Part shown: positions 59,544-59,892 of the stretch, piece after piece | How the letters are laid out: each line of letters starts with the position of its first letter | Numbering within the stretch: position 1 is the first letter of the stretch | Origin: Caldilineaceae bacterium | Lineage (GTDB): Bacteria; Chloroflexota; Anaerolineae; Caldilineales; Caldilineaceae | DNA length: 59,892 nucleotides | Direction of reading: 5' to 3' | NCBI GenBank assembly: GCA_026989655.1 | Contig: JALSIX010000088.1 | Coordinates: 1 to 59,892, forward strand | Notes under the pieces: model-generated | What the model saw: only the letters and a program-made list of their open reading frames with translations | Told to the model about the DNA's origin: nothing | Database searches by the model: none | Program-made: the position numbers and the translations under genes

Positions 59544-59632
59544 GTGCACCCCCGCGGATGTGGCATGTGGGACATGTGCCGGGTCCGTGGCGGTGGTGGG
59601 CACGTGCACCCCCCGCGGATGTGGCATGTGGG
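59544..59632. repeat. Direct repeat pair beside the insertion sequence
   Basis: A 28-base unit at 59544-59571 (beginning GTGCACC, ending GGCATGTGGG) recurs at 59604-59632 with a single extra C, 60 bp apart. The stretch 59477-59656 contains no gene that I can support; only this repeat was found in it. Confidence 0.75.
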
Positions 59633-59656
59633 TCCCTCCCCTCACCGGGGGTGGGC

Positions 59657-59892
59657 CAGGGCAATCGCGTGAAAAATGGCCAGTTTTCCGTTCTTATGGC
59701 AAGGTGAGGGGGCCGGAGCGGATCCAAGACCTACCCACCCTCCAGGAGGAACGCCCATGTCCCCAAAAGAAAAGACCGGAGCCTTCATCACCTACTTTCA
59801 GGAGCTTCCAGACCCCCGCCATAGCCGGTCCCAGCGTCACCGATTTTTGGACATTCTGGTCATCGGCATCTGTGCGGTTCTGTGTGGGGCCG
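59657..59892 (+). mobile_element. Left end of an ISAs1-family insertion sequence (cut by window edge)
   Basis: The transposase gene start at 59757 identifies the element. The left end is placed at CAGGGCAATCGCGTGAAAAA (59657-59676), which looks like a terminal inverted repeat of the family. The opposite end and target duplication are outside the window, so the boundary is tentative. Confidence 0.55.
59757..59892 (+). CDS. ISAs1-family transposase, N-terminal fragment
   Basis: 45 codons run off the right edge. The protein begins MSPKEKTGAFITYFQELPDP and continues RHSRSQRHRFLDILVIGICA, the conserved N-terminal domain (DDE_Tnp_1-associated) of ISAs1/H-repeat transposases (ELPDPR..RHxLxDILxIxxCAVLCG). 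AGGAGGA precedes the ATG at normal spacing. Whether the full gene is intact cannot be told. Confidence 0.88.
   Translation, partial: MSPKEKTGAFITYFQELPDPRHSRSQRHRFLDILVIGICAVLCGA

Overview
The window is 59.9 kb of GC-rich bacterial chromosome. Gene content and style point to Chloroflexota, probably the Caldilineae/Anaerolineae side, at moderate confidence and by inference only. Supporting signs are the group 2a hydrogenase, many GTG starts with 4-bp ATGA/GTGA overlaps, GAF-rich kinases, sugar ABC importers and a secreted DUF11/GEVED protein whose C-terminus resembles those of Chloroflexi surface proteins. I see no phage, no CRISPR array and no rRNA. The only mobile element is an ISAs1-type insertion sequence cut by the right edge.

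Layout. 1-385: the tail of a sugar-phosphate isomerase and a tRNA-Arg. 475-2583: an Nramp metal transporter fused to a UspA domain. 2699-17278 (minus strand): the main feature, a 16-gene operon that encodes a group 2a uptake [NiFe] hydrogenase (HucSL/cyanobacterial HupSL type), every Hyp maturation factor (A, B, C, D, E, F), the C-terminal protease, a NifU-Rieske electron-transfer protein, TPR and NHL proteins, a DUF1641-like protein and three small proteins I cannot name. It has a good sigma-A type promoter at 17511-17539. It is the best candidate for an under-described system: aerobic or atmospheric H2 oxidation feeding the respiratory chain.

17622-26004 (minus strand): a branched-chain amino-acid type ABC importer (livK-H-M-G-F) that runs into a GAF-type histidine kinase and a NarL-type response regulator, closed by a clear intrinsic terminator. 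26403-30000: a HEAT-repeat protein, an SH3-domain lipoprotein and gltX. 30140-34336 (minus strand): a 1,398-residue secreted modular protein. 35008-37772 (plus strand): a NarL regulator, a lone Flp pilin, ComF and the hibernation factor HPF. 37861-40580: an isochorismatase-family hydrolase and a dynamin-like GTPase.

40642-51238 (plus strand): a tightly packed run of acetyltransferase, queF, Nudix hydrolase, E1-like adenylyltransferase, glgB, a GAF histidine kinase, a receiver-kinase hybrid, nagA and an HD hydrolase. 51254-58107 (minus strand): an OmpR regulator, a MazG-type protein, a GH130 mannoside phosphorylase and a sugar ABC importer. 58259-59356 holds the LacI-type regulator of that locus, with an operator lying over its own promoter. 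59657-59892 is the left end of the ISAs1-type element.

Coordinates and motifs are read from the sequence. Functions come from family knowledge recalled without database searches. Promoters, operators and RNA structures are predictions by eye.
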